Both the position numbers and the translations under genes were made by a program. The notes below the pieces were generated by a model that did no database searches, was not told the origin of the DNA, and saw only the letters and a program-made list of their open reading frames with translations. Below are positions 22,446 through 33,969 of a stretch of DNA of 64,000 nucleotides, piece by piece. This DNA is from Manihot esculenta (Eukaryota; Streptophyta; Magnoliopsida; Malpighiales; Euphorbiaceae), in contig NC_035170.2 of NCBI RefSeq assembly GCF_001659605.2, positions 23,366,190-23,430,189 of the forward strand, written 5' to 3'. Positions within the stretch are counted from its first letter, which is position 1. Each line of letters starts with the position of its first letter.

Positions 22446-23569
22446 TTATTAATGAAAGAATGAGTTGAAAACTCTTAATGATATTCATATCCCTTATTGG
22501 TGGTATATAAACTGCAATATACCCTTAATGATATCACCTATATAAGTGTGGAGTGAGATCGCTTCTATGAGATTGTGGTATAATTTTTAGAGCACTTATA
22601 AACTACCAGGCGTACGCACGACCTATTAACGTAAAACAATATTGACAACAAGATCTGTTGAGTATTATGAGATTGATGGGATATTAGCAGACAAAAAATT
22701 TTTTTAGTTCATAGAAATAAAAATTTCACCAATTACTCTGTATGTTAAATCTTATTAATCTAGGTTTAAGTCTAGTTCATAATTCAAAAGACACTATATT
22801 CGCAACATATACACTAAATTTTTAAACCCAGCAATGAAAAATCTTTCAAAATATATGGAAATTATTGTAAAATAAATATGGATTTCAAAAGTTGTGGTCG
22901 TTGAAAATCATTGAAAATTTTATCTGTGAGATTTTTTGCTATTGAATCTAATATTAAATCTAACAGTTATGATTTTATTATATTATCTCAAAATTTTTAT
23001 AATAACTTACACCAACTACTTTTTCACTATAAATAACCTACATTTTCATAAAGATATACACTTCCATTTTCTATTTTATTCCTTTTCTTCTCTATACTTT
23101 CTATTGGATTATAAATCAGAGATAAATTTTTATTGTCTTGATCCTAAAAATTAAATTTTAAAAAATCTATTTAATCATGGAGGATTGTAAAATAAATTTT
23201 TAAGGACAATGTACAACACGAATAAAATTTTATTATTTTATCATATTTTTTCCAACATTAAGTTCTTGGCAGATTATATTTAGTCTATCTCTTTCATTTA
23301 TACACGAAGATAAGCAAATCAAGCAGTTCATTTATTGGCAGTCAAGATTTTATATAATATTTTATTTCTTCTTATCAACATCAAGTAGTCTCTTTTCTCA
23401 TACCCATTTAACTGTAACCTTATCTATGAAAAAAAAAATTTTGGTGACACATGTGAAAGTTGATTTGAACTTTATTTTTATTTTAATAAATATCATTACC
23501 TAATTTATAATTTATGTATATAATGGTAATAAATTATTAAGAATTAATGACTAAAAAAAGTTTTTAGTT

Positions 23570-24485
23570 TTGATTTTATTGTAATTACAGTATTTTTTTT
23601 CCCAATTAAAACTTAACTTTTTAAAGATATTTTAATTGTATTTTGTCATTACTTGTATTATTAAAAAATTAATAAAATTATCACGTCACTTGTCACATTA
23701 ATGTCATGTCACCACAAACCATTAACAAAATTTAAAATTAATTATAAAAAAAAATTATAATTTACTTTTATTGTAATTTCACCCTATACATTTATTTTTT
23801 GCTAATTAAATTTCATTATTTTAATATCTTCAAATGCATTTTACCGTTATTTATATAGTTAAAAATTTATAAAATTATCAAGTTACTCTTTTTTATTATT
23901 AAATATATTTAAAAATTATTATTATTATTAATTTTATTTTAATTTTTATCAATAATTTTATAATAATAATAATTTATCTTGATTTTATTTTAATTAAAAT
24001 TATTATCAATAAATTTTTCTTATATCTGTCTAATATATTTACTATTTAGCATTATTTTTAAAATTATGAAAATAATTTTGTTATTAAATACATTAATTAT
24101 GAAATATTAAAAAATAATTTAAAATAATATTTAATATAATTCAATTTAAAAATATTAAAAATAATAAAATAATGTTTTTAGAATATATATTTTTTTTAAT
24201 TATTCTTTTAACTCTCAAATATAATACTAATCCACTATTTTTTTTAAATTATATTAATATTTAAAATAAATTTTAAAAAAATTAATAAAATAAATAATTA
24301 TTTAAAAAATTTTATATTTTTAATTTTATTTATAGATAATATGATAATTTTATTAATTTTTAATAATAAAAATAACGATAAATATAATTGAAATAATTTT
24401 AAAAAGTTAAATTTTAATTAATAAAAAAATATAAATTATAATTACATTAAAATTAAAATTAAAATATAAATTTTTTATCATTACC
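23570..24485. mobile_element. AT-rich foldback element
   Basis: The left 130 bp (ttttgattttattgtaatta ... attaaaacttaactttttaaa ... aattaataaaattatca) recurs in inverted form at the right end near 24340-24485. A second direct copy lies at about 23755-23880. The interior is almost pure A/T. There is no coding capacity. It resembles a long-TIR MITE, but the ends and target duplication cannot be fixed by eye. Confidence 0.5.
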
Positions 24486-24509
24486 TCAATTATTAACGAA
24501 AAAGTAAAA

Positions 24510-25802
24510 TATTAAATAAAAGATGATGGGGATTGATAATAGCCGTAAAATTTGACAATTCATAGTTGATAACTAACCCGAATCTACCACAATAAAATAT
24601 TTCCATTGCACCGCCAACAACAACTCTTGTCGTAACATCTTAATATTTAATTTATTTATTAATATAATTTAAGTTTTAAACTTAAATTATTTAAATTAAA
24701 AATAAACTTCAATTAATTTATTTAATTAAGTATAATTTAATTTAGGTTATGAATTAAAAACTTCTTATATAATAATTTTTCTTATAAAAAAACGTTAAAT
24801 AGAATTTATAATAAAAAATATATATTTTTTAAATGGAACTTTGGATTCAACCACTTGAGCCTTGAGTAGATGAGGTCTTACCTCTCCAGTTACATGTGAT
24901 TTCCCCTCTCTCATGGAATGGAAATGTAAACGGTGTTGGTATTTTTCTTCCGTTCGTAGATTCGAAGACAAGAAATGACACAGGAACTTTTAATTACTGC
25001 ATTTATACGGCACTTGGACAGGTCTCAACGAGATCAAAATCTGTCAAGTTTAATCTATCCACGAGTTTTGCCGTGCTAACTTGTTTCGCCCTGTCATCAG
25101 AAGAGCAGTTCCACCCCAGACCAGTGTATATAGGAATGATGATCTACGCGCAATCGTCCTTCCCAGCAATTCCCCACCCACAACGTCTTTTCCAATATGG
25201 TTTTGCACATTCTCATGATTTATGGATGTAACAGAAATCATCTTTTCAAAAAAGAGATAAAGGCTCATTAAGGATTGGGCAAAGCAAATGTCTTCTACTA
25301 GTGCACAATCCGGTTGGAGGTCTCATCTTTCGCTCTTGCTAGTTCATATGTTTTGAGGGAGCTGAATCACATTTGGTATTGAGTATCTTTTAAATCTCTT
25401 GCCTCTTTCCGCTTCATGAACGATAGATCCAGAAGGCAATCATTACTAAAGAGGCGCCGCTTATAAGTATCCTCACTCATTGCTGAAACGATTTTAGGCA
25501 ATTGATATTTTCTTGTTGGCTATTGAGTTTCTTGATGATTTGTAGTCTCCCTTTGATCTGTGGTTGTCTGTGCCTCATTGGTTGTTTCTATCAGTCAATC
25601 GATAACATACAATCTTCCATTACCGGCCTCATCTCAAGTAGGTGGCGAACAAGGTTCCATTACCAGCTTCTATTAAATTTAAAAAAAAAGGAAAAAAGAA
25701 CGTGCATAACGCTCCACGGCATAATATATTCTACATGTCTGCATAAACATCTGGTACTGGATAAGCTAGCTCATGATACAAAAGCTTATGCAGAAGTGCG
25801 TG
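24510..25802. other. Intergenic DNA downstream of the HKT gene
   Basis: From about 24840 the base composition becomes normal and complex, unlike the AT-rich DNA on its left. There are open stretches on both strands (for example 24896-25231 +), but no domain, splice pattern or homology I recognise. The part nearest 25802 should include the HKT 3' untranslated region. The rest may be gene debris or an unrecognised element. Confidence 0.45.
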
Positions 25803-28800
25803 TCAAGATAGCTTCCAAGCTTTACCACCATTGATGAAGAATTTCTTCAGCCTTCCAAAGAACATGACAATAATGAGGATGATCTTCCCCAAGTTGCTCC
25901 ACTTTCCCACGAATCCATACCATTCATCTTTGCACCAACTCTCCTTATGGAGTCTTCTTTCACAGCTATATCCACTTGAGAATCCAACATTTCCATATGC
26001 ACTGCCAACCATGCAAGCATGTTTAATAATAATAATAAAATTTCAGATGGAAATCTATACGTGCATGGGAACTTAACAAAGAATTAATACCTTATCACTT
26101 CTATGGTGATGTTTAAGACATTAAAGTTAAGAGGATCTGTCTTCATCTTTTCTCTCTCTACTATGCAGATTAGAATGATGAAGATGACGATATAAGAGAG
26201 TTGAGAGAATAATAGGCATTGCATGGTTGTCTTCCTTTGGTTTTTGCTTTCGCTTCTGACAATTCCTTCCTCTTCCTTTATCTCCATTGGCAAAAATGAA
26301 GTATATGGTGGAAGATACCTGTCAACCAAATTCATTTTGAGCATCTCTTATTAGAGAATATATGGTGATTCCATGGCTAATTTTTCCTAAGGTTCAATTT
26401 TCCTTTTTTAGAGTATATATATATATATATGTATTTTAAACTGGAAATTGAAGATTAGGAAGTAGAACTTAAGACTTTTCAAATCTATTCAAATGCACTT
26501 ATTACCAAATTAAGTTTGTGAGTGCTTAGAGTATATTTTTATATAGTTATTTTCATCATATTAATCCAACGGCCTTTACCTATATAGAATCATTTGAATT
26601 AGACATGGTTACGGTCCGGTCTGATTTGGACTGTAAACTGGTCTGAACTAATTAAATTTGAAATTGAAAGGTTAATTTGTTTCGATTTTTGAATCGGATC
26701 AAAATTTTAAATTAAGAACGCCGGTTATAGTCTCCTTTCTATGAATCAAAATCCAAATCAAATCGAAATCGTTCGATTTGAATAAGTAGTTTGATTCAGT
26801 TTTAATTCAATTTTTTATTTTTAAAATAAATATTTTATAAAGTTATGTGATTTAAAATTGATGTATAAGTCCGTGAAATTATCAAATAATTAAGTTTAAA
26901 TTTATTATTAATTTATAAAAATATTATTTATATTTAAATATAATATTATTTTTTTTATAATATATATAATGTTATTTTATTTTTTATATAATGCAAATGT
27001 ATATATTTTATATAATTTACTTATTTAATAAATATATATTCAATAATATTTAATATTTATATTTATTTCATTTTATGTAATTTTTTTTAAAATTAAAATC
27101 GTATTACCATTTATAATTTAAATTTAATTGAAATCAAAACCATAATTGTGAAAAATAAAAATCAAAGCCACTTTAAAACCGAATGATACTGTCTAAATAT
27201 CAAAACTATCTCAAATTATTTTTAAATCAGACCGATTTCAATTTTATTTGAAAAATAAACTAATTATGGATTCTGAACCGAAACCGACCCAAAACCAGCC
27301 CATAGTCACGTCCAACTGAAATACTATAAAATTTCTCCTCCGATCTGTTAATTGTTAAATATTCATCAATTCAATTTTTTTAGTAGGTGTAACTCTTAAC
27401 GTTATATTAATATATATTTGCATTTGGGGTCGATTAAAAGAATAAATATAAAAAAATTTAATGAAATGTTGAGATAAAATTTAAAAGTAATAGATAAAAA
27501 GGAACTGAATTTGAGAAATTTCTAATTTTTTAGAAATTTATTCTTTTTGACTCAGCACTTGAAATATAAGTGTACATTAATTAAATGATCCCCCAATTGA
27601 ATTTCTCATAATTTTTTGTTATTTATATTTTGATAAATTAACCATTAGTCATGAATATTAAATTATGGGTATGCAAAATTAAAATTATATTTTAAAATTT
27701 ATTAAATTCAATTTTTATAAAGGATACGAATTTTCATTCTTATCCACTGAATTATGAGAATTTATAAATAAATAAATTTTAATTTAGTTTTGAATTATGA
27801 AAGAAAATAACAAGGTAAAATTATTTAAGAAAAATAATTTGAAAATGGGAGAAGTGTTGTCGTGTAGGTCTATGCACGTGCGAGGTTTGTTTATGTCCAA
27901 AAAGAAAAGCTATGATGGTGAGTGGTGATAAGGGGCAAGTGGGTTCACATCAACTTCAACTCAATTTTTATTAGACTTCTCAATGGAATAAAATTATTAA
28001 TTACTGCTAAATTTTGAAATATTTTAATTAAATTTTAGAATATTATAAATAAGGTGTAAAAAATTAAAAAAAAAATTATGAAAAAATTCAAAAGGAAGAG
28101 AAACTCACATCATGACGACGAAGATCACCAAGATTGCAGGGGAAATAGTGGAGAGATCAAAAACAGATTCACCAGAATGCCTAGAACTCACCACTTGAAA
28201 TAACGCAGCAACCAACTTCTCAAACCAACTCAATCCATCCATCACTCCTGAATTCCACTCCATTGAACAAAACACCACAAGCTCTGCCAATAAGAACACC
28301 AACACTGTCCCAAACAGAAACCAGCAACGAACACCAGACATCAAATGACTGTAACCCATCTCTCTACTGTTCTTCAACATGTACTTATACTCAACTCTCT
28401 TTGTCATCTTCTCCAAAACCCATATCAGAAATCTTAGAGTAGGAGCATACAGTGTGTTTCCAAGAAGTGTTTGAGGAATTAGAAGGAGAAGGAGGCCTGA
28501 ATTTTTCTTGAAAACTATCATGTTTTCATTTGTAGGAACAAATCCACAGTTGGAAAAAGTTGACACTACAGTGAACAGAGAAAATGTCTGCACTTGAATA
28601 GCTTTCTTAGTCAAGACTTCTCTTGCAGATGGCACTAAGGATGTGTACAAAGCAACTAAGCTCGACCCACTTATGTGAATCACCAGGAGATAGCCCAGAA
28701 CCACATAGCCCAGAGTCTTCATTGAAGCAGACTGCAAACTCTCAATTCCTGAAGAGTTTCTGTGACTTTCCAGGTCAATTTCTGCTGATTTCTCATTCTC

Positions 28801-29280
28801 TGCTAACCCATGAGAATCATCTGCAGGAACCAGCTCTAAAGAGCTTGTAGGGTTTGAGAGACTGTGGCGAGAGAATTTGGACCTTTTGAATTGAATTTCA
28901 AGCATGGAAGTGAAGACCTCTCCACCAACCAACATCAAAATGGTCATGATAATAAGCTGAGTGTTGGATAAGACCTCCATTTCCACTGATGTCATGCTGG
29001 AAACTGTAGCAGTAGACACAGAAGTGAAGAAGATATCCAAGTCATTAGGCTTGAGAGAAGGAGGAGTTCTAGGCTTTGAGACCTTCAAAGCCAAAAACCC
29101 AACAAGAGAAAGGATTAAAAAATAAACAAGTTGAATCCAAAATGGGTTTACATGGAAGACCAAGATTCGAAATGATGATTTGCTTAAAGTTTTGTAGGAT
29201 TTGAGAAAGCAATTTACTTTGATGCATGGTGATTTAAAAAGATACCCTAATTGCTTACCAAAATAAGCAAAGTTCATCAT
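25803..29280 (-). CDS. HKT1: Class I HKT sodium transporter (532 aa)
   Basis: Three exons on the minus strand: 28109-29280, 26091-26318 and 25803-26001. They join in frame through GT-AG introns of 1790 and 89 bp, the same intron positions as Arabidopsis HKT1. HKT proteins are plasma-membrane Na+ transporters of the Trk/Ktr/HKT superfamily with four pore-loop units. Here the four filters are: loop [11 protein letters not shown] (93-102) with no glycine, loop B SNCGF (Gly246), loop C SRHSGES (Gly370) and loop D YGNVGF (Gly473). Loop A without glycine and the other three with glycine is the Ser-Gly-Gly-Gly pattern of Na+-selective subfamily 1, which retrieves Na+ from xylem. A charged cytoplasmic loop lies at about 130-185. 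The C-terminus ([13 protein letters not shown]) is typical. No stop or frameshift interrupts it. Of two adjacent ATGs I use the first. Confidence 0.95.
26599..27315. mobile_element. MITE inside HKT intron 1
   Basis: The left end (ttagacatggttacgg) and the complement of the right end (ttggacgtgactatgg) form an imperfect terminal inverted repeat. Related 'ggtctgattt' and 'aactaatta' phrases follow inward on both sides. The element is about 717 bp, AT-rich inside and non-coding. A clean target duplication is not visible, so the class is uncertain (hAT-like at best). It makes up about 40% of the first intron. Confidence 0.6.
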
Positions 29281-29330
29281 CTTTTATGGGAAGAAAGCTA
29301 AATTTTCTTGACTATGTCTGAAGTGGGATG

Positions 29331-29341
29331 GTTTATATAAA
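29331..29341 (-). promoter_or_regulatory. TATA box of the HKT gene
   Basis: On the minus strand the sequence reads TTATATAAAC about 52-61 bp upstream of the HKT start codon at 29280. That leaves room for a leader of roughly 20-30 nt if transcription starts about 30 bp downstream of the box. No competing TATA-like box with this quality lies in the next 100 bp. Confidence 0.6.
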
Positions 29342-29344
29342 CGA

Positions 29345-31776
29345 GAAAGGAAAATTTATACAGTAAATTCCACTTAGAATGTCAAAACATTTTTTATTCC
29401 TGATAAGAAAAGCCAGTATCAAATCAACTTTACTGGGATTTGTCAATATTCCTGATAAATAATATGCATGTTTGCTTTAGAAATAAATATATAAATATTT
29501 CATCAAGATCTTCGAACTGCCTGCCAAATGCCAATTTGTTATAAAATAAAAAATAAAAAGAATTCATTACAGACACAACATCTCAATCACTGCCATTAAT
29601 TTTTCCAAAAAAAAAAAAAAAAAAAAAACCCACATATTTGAAGGATAATGTAATGATTATAGAATGTGTCACCTTATGTATCTGTCTTTATTCTCGTAAA
29701 ATTTACTTCCCTTGATTGATATATATTATATTTTATAGGGATAATAAAAAAATTCTTAATTTTTAGTGTTTTAAATAAAATATATTCTATATAGATCACT
29801 TAAATTTATTTATATTTTATTATAAATTTAAACCGTTAAATTTAATAAAAAATAGCATTATCATTCAAATCAACACTTTAAATTAATATTTTAATATAAT
29901 TTATAAAAAATATTTATAAAAAAATCAAATTTTTATTACTTTAATAAATATATATTTTTTTATAAATATACTCAAAATTAATTTTTTAATTTAATTAATT
30001 TTTTAATTTGATTTGATTTACATATAATTTCGAACAATATATTTTTACACTGCTAATTTATTTTTCAAATAATTTTTTATATTTTTATAAGTCATAAACT
30101 CATAGATATATATTATAGTTACACTATCTCTAAAAAACCAATATCACAGTTCTCACTAAGTAAAAAGTTAATCATATTAGTTATATCCACTCTTACGTAT
30201 AAATGTGTGAAGAAGAGGGAAATACTCAAAATTATTTAAATATTTTTGTAGATTTATTGATGAATTTTTTTAAAATTTTATTAATGAGTTTAAAATAATA
30301 TTAAAAAATTATTTTAATTTTAAAAATATCCTAATTTTAAACTAATTTTAATATTATCTAAATAATTAAAAAATAAAACAAAATACTTAACATAATTGTT
30401 ATAACATATTACTTAAATATTCTTATAGTTTTACTTATCTTAACAGGTAATTTTAGCATTTTAAATGGATTAGATTTAATAAAAAAAATATTTTTATTAA
30501 GTAGATAATTCAATTTTTTTTAAAAAAATTCAAAATAATTTAATTTAAATTTTATTAATTAAATTAATTTTAGAATTTATATTCAAAATATACTACTTTA
30601 ATTTTAAAAAATATCCCAATTCTAAACTAATTTTAATATTATCTAAATATTTAATTCAAAAAAATATTATCTAAATATTAAAAAAATATTTAATACAATT
30701 ATTATATTATGTTACTTAAATATTATTGTAGTTTTATAGATGAAATTATTTTAATAGATAATTTTAGTTATTTTATATAGATTAGATTTAATGATAAATT
30801 ATTCAAAAAAATTTTTAAAAATTCAAACTAATTTAATTTAAATTTTACTAATTAAATCAATTGTAGAGTTTTCATGGACTTAAATTTTTTTTTTATTATT
30901 TTATTATAATTCAATTTTTTTGTAAAAAAAAAAAAATTAGTTCTAACCTATTAAAGCTAAAATTGTTTCATAGAAAACAAAAAAAAATTTCTTTTTAATT
31001 TAGTGAATTTATAAAAATATTAGAATATTTATAGTAATATTAATAAAAAATAATATACTTTGAAAATAAAATAAAAATTATTTAATCAAATATTGATTTA
31101 ATTGAATTATTATAAATAATAAATGTATATAATTTTTTATTTTTCTTAGTTTATATATAATTTATATTATATATCAAAGGTAGAGAAATAGTAAATAATA
31201 AGATTAATAATCATACTTATATTTATTATAAATTATTTTTATTTTGATTAATTAATAATAAATAAATTTAAAATTAATTATAAAATATAATAAAATTTAT
31301 GAACCGTAATTTTTATAATATCTAAATTAGATTAGATGAATCTATTTTAAGATCACTATCCGATCAATATTTATTGTTATATGACTTTTGTATATAAATA
31401 CAACTCAAAGGAAATGAGTTATTCTGAATGAGCATATCATAATATTTTCACGAAAAATGAATTTAAAAAAATAATTTTCACCATCGAAAATAGTTCAGAT
31501 AAAAAGAAAAAATTATATATCCCCACACAAATCAAGAAAAATATTTCATTTTGTACATATTTCATAAGTTAATTGTAATATTATATTTTTATTGGGAATC
31601 CCTTTTTAGGGGTGGGAGATGGAAACATGATTTTTTTTCTATTTTTATTTATATTTTTCTGAATTTCATACTTATAAATAGATTTATATATGTATAAATA
31701 ATAAATTAGAGATGGATTGAATTAATTATATATTTAAATTTTTATATATAATATTATAATTTTAATATTTTATTAA
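29345..31776. other. AT-rich intergenic DNA upstream of HKT
   Basis: No gene is seen. The first few hundred bases should include the HKT promoter. A run of about 20 A residues lies near 29610. The rest is A/T-dominated and includes the direct duplication annotated at 30328-30800. Confidence 0.6.
30328..30800. repeat. Diverged direct duplication in AT-rich DNA
   Basis: The segments 30328-30480 and about 30600-30800 share the same order of phrases: 'aaactaattttaatattatctaaat', 'ttgttat/ttattatat', 'tacttaaatatt', 'agttttac/agttttat' and 'ggattagatttaat/agattagatttaat'. This is a tandem or segmental duplication with no coding content. Confidence 0.55.
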
Positions 31777-32317
31777 TGTTGCTAAAAATAAAATAATGAC
31801 GTGGCGAAAACGGAGCTATTTGTGATTGTCTAAACCTGTAAGGAAAAGAATGTGAGGTAGTTATAGGTGACTACAGCAGCTACTTTGACGCTCAAGTTAG
31901 TATACTGAATAAAATAGAGAGAATGTAATAAACTGTTTAGAACTTGAGTAGTGTTTCAGAATAGCGTACATTTACATCTGTGATCATTCTCCTTATGCAG
32001 CTTCGTCCTAAAATTATGAGGGCGAGTCTTGTCCGACCTAAGGTCGACCTGTCCTAAAGCGCCTAGGTCTCCTTTTCTCTTTGGATCCGAGCACTATAGT
32101 CGTTCGGCCTTTCCTTTTTAAGGGTGGGACTGCGTATTGGTTTACCAAATCCTTGCCATGTAGCTCAATCTTATGGTGACAACTCATTGCCTACTTTGGG
32201 CAAGTCTCATGTAGCATCAGAGGTCTCTCCACTGGTCTTCGATTCTTTGGATTCAAAGGTGACAGTTGTCTTCATGATCTGGGTCATGTGGCTTGTTTGT
32301 CCAGACTAAGCGCATGA
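31777..32317 (-). repeat. Tat-like gypsy 3' LTR
   Basis: Read on the minus strand it follows the 43569-44178 LTR: the complement of 'gacgctcaagttagtatactga' here matches 'tcagtatactgacttgagcgtc' there. The outer sequence 'aaaataaaataatgacgtgg' also matches the LTR end there. The left edge begins tgttgcta; the right edge is near 'gcgcatga'. A tandem-repeat array lies on the inner side, which is the position of the 3' UTR repeats in Tat/Ogre elements. The rest of the element is missing. Confidence 0.65.
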
Positions 32318-32319
32318 TG

Positions 32320-33965
32320 TCCTTGCTTTCATCTTACTTACTCTGCTGACCAGTCAAGTTTAAGATCTTGTCTTGAAAAAAATTGATTTGATTGATATGA
32401 TAATGCATTAACAAGTTTCTGGGCATTTTCCATCCCTAGCATACTTCTTGGCTTTTTCTAGCCTTGACGAGATTTTGAACATCAAACGCCTTTGTGAGCT
32501 TCTGGGTATTTTCGAGCCCTAGCATACTTTTGGGCTTTCTATAGCTCTAATGAACTTCTAGGCATTTTTCTAACCCTTACGAGCTCTTTGGCCTTTTTCA
32601 GCCCTGATAAGTTTCCGTGCATTTTTCAAATCTGACGAGCTTCAGGGCATTTTTTAGCCCTTATGAGCTCCTTAGTTCTTTCTAGCTAATGCCCTTATGA
32701 GCTCCTTAGTTTTTTTTAGCCTTGACGAGTTTCTGGACATTTTTCTAACCCTTACGAGCTCCTTGGCCTTGACGAGTTTCCAGACATTTTTCTAGCCCTT
32801 GTGAGCTCATTGGTCTTTTTCAGCCTTGTCGAGCTTTCGGGCATTTTCCAATTATGACGAACTTCCGGGTATTTTTTAGTTCTTGTGAGCTCTTTGGCTT
32901 TTTTCAGCCTTGATGAGTTTCTAGGCATTTTCTAGCCCTGACGAGCTTCCGAGTATTTTTTAGCCCTTGTGAGGTCCTTGGCATTTTCTAGCCCTGACGA
33001 GCTTCCGAATATTTTTTAGCCCTTATGAGCTCCTTTGCTTTTTCCAGCCCTGAAAAACTTCTGAGCATTTTCTAATCCTGACGAGCTTTCGAGCATCAAC
33101 TGCCTTAGAAACTTCTCAGTATTAACACCTAGTCTTTTAGCCTGCTGTATACCCACCTTGCGGCCTTGACATAAAATATCTTAGACATTTCTCAGGATTA
33201 ATACCCAGTTCCCTGGCTTAGCATATACCTGCCTTGTGGTCTTGCCATGAAATGCTTTAGAAAATTCTCATGAAGTGGGACTAACACTCGTAGGTCAACC
33301 TAGCGTGTACCCACCTTACGGCCTAGCATGAACTGCTTTAGAAACTTCTCGAGATTAACACTCGGTCTCTTAGCCTAGCGTATATTTAACCTTGCGGTCT
33401 TGGTATGAAATGTCTTAGAAACTTCTCATGAGGTGGGAGTTTTAAATTTGGGCCAGGCCTAACTCACCCCAAAAGCTAGCTCAAGGGGGAAGGAGTGCCT
33501 ATGGCCCATATAAGGGGCACATTACCCATTTCCACAACCGATGTGGGATTCAACACACCCCCTCACGTCCAGAATTTTTTACTGGTGCGTGGCACATTTA
33601 TGGGGCGTCCAACATCGGATGGGGAGGCTCTAATACCATGTCAAATTTGGGTTAGGCCTAACTCACCCCAAAAGCTAGCTCAAGGGGGAGGAGTGCCTAT
33701 GGTCCATATAAGGGGCACATTACCCGTTTCCACAATTGATGTGGGATTCAACAGGGAGTAACACCCAGTAGGTTGACCTCACATATACTCTCCTTGCGGC
33801 TTGGCATGAACTGCCTTAGAAACTTCTCAGGATTAACACCCGGCCTTTTGGCCTGGCCTATACCCGCCTTGTAGCCTTAGCATGAAATCCTTAGAAACTT
33901 CTCATAGAGCGATACTAACACCTGATAGGTTGGCTTGGTGTGTACCCGCCTTGCTGCCTGACATG
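32320..33965 (-). repeat. Two tandem repeat arrays (Tat-like 3' UTR)
   Basis: From 32390 to about 33090, units of roughly 60-100 bp repeat 'gacgagcttccgggcatttt', 'agcccttgtgagctccttgg' and 'ttttcagccttgacgag'. From about 33100 to 33965, a different unit of about 80-120 bp repeats 'cttagaaacttctcaggatt', 'aacacc', 'acccgccttgcggcct' and 'ggcatgaaatg'. The second family is the reverse complement of the array at 62530-62990. A TRIM sits inside it at 33440-33753. There are no genes. Confidence 0.75.
33440..33753 (-). mobile_element. TRIM retrotransposon, 314 bp, with perfect target duplication
   Basis: Two LTRs of 116 and 115 bp (33440-33555 and 33639-33753) flank an 83-bp interior. On the minus strand the LTR reads tgttgaatcccacatc ... 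aaatttgaca. The interior holds 'tggtattagagc', one base from the methionine-tRNA primer-binding site, right after the 5' LTR (33639-33753). The element is flanked by gggag on both sides (33435-33439 and 33754-33758). The left LTR's outer end is mutated (tttt for tgtc). It codes for nothing. Confidence 0.88.
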
Positions 33966-33969
33966 AACA

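Larger units (their letters stand above)
19319..23257 (+). mobile_element. Degenerate copia element bounded by two LTRs
   Basis: Two related direct repeats, 19319-19742 (424 bp) and 22866-23257 (392 bp), start tgtaaaataaat and end ttccaaca. They share most internal phrases (tattatctca, cataaa..acac, gagataaattt). Between them, remnants of copia RNase H lie near the 3' repeat, in the correct order for a plus-strand element. No target duplication is recognisable, and the LTRs have diverged much more than those of the deleted chromovirus at 15846-18562. It interrupts the LINE between its RNase H start and end. Confidence 0.7.
15240..23360 (+). pseudogene. LINE ORF2 3' part, in three pieces separated by insertions
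   Basis: Piece 1 (15240-15845) carries an RT C-terminal pattern (LLTRVLKSKYYPHCSFLQAK, with stops) leading to SGYYITKSIIDSTS. Piece 2 (18563-19318) carries VPPKLNNFLWNCMRERLPTM, a cysteine-rich CLFCGESKTHPHLFFKCPRA, then an RNase H start (WIPPSIASIKINFDTSVDKR). Piece 3 (23258-about 23360) carries KFLADYI and ANQAVHLLAVKIL, the usual RNase H end. A deleted chromovirus separates pieces 1 and 2, and a degenerate copia element separates pieces 2 and 3. Joining across the inserts restores the expected domain order of a plant L1 LINE. Stops and frameshifts make it inactive. Confidence 0.75.

Noticed and set aside
24896..25231. 111-codon open frame on the plus strand
   Set aside because: No recognisable motif and no plausible exon neighbours; kept only as part of an unexplained interval.
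33495..33761. Open frame with internally repeated PMAHIRGTLPISTTDVGFN and PMVHIRGTLPVSTIDVGFN
   Set aside because: The repeat is the two LTRs of the 314-bp TRIM read through. TRIMs do not encode proteins.
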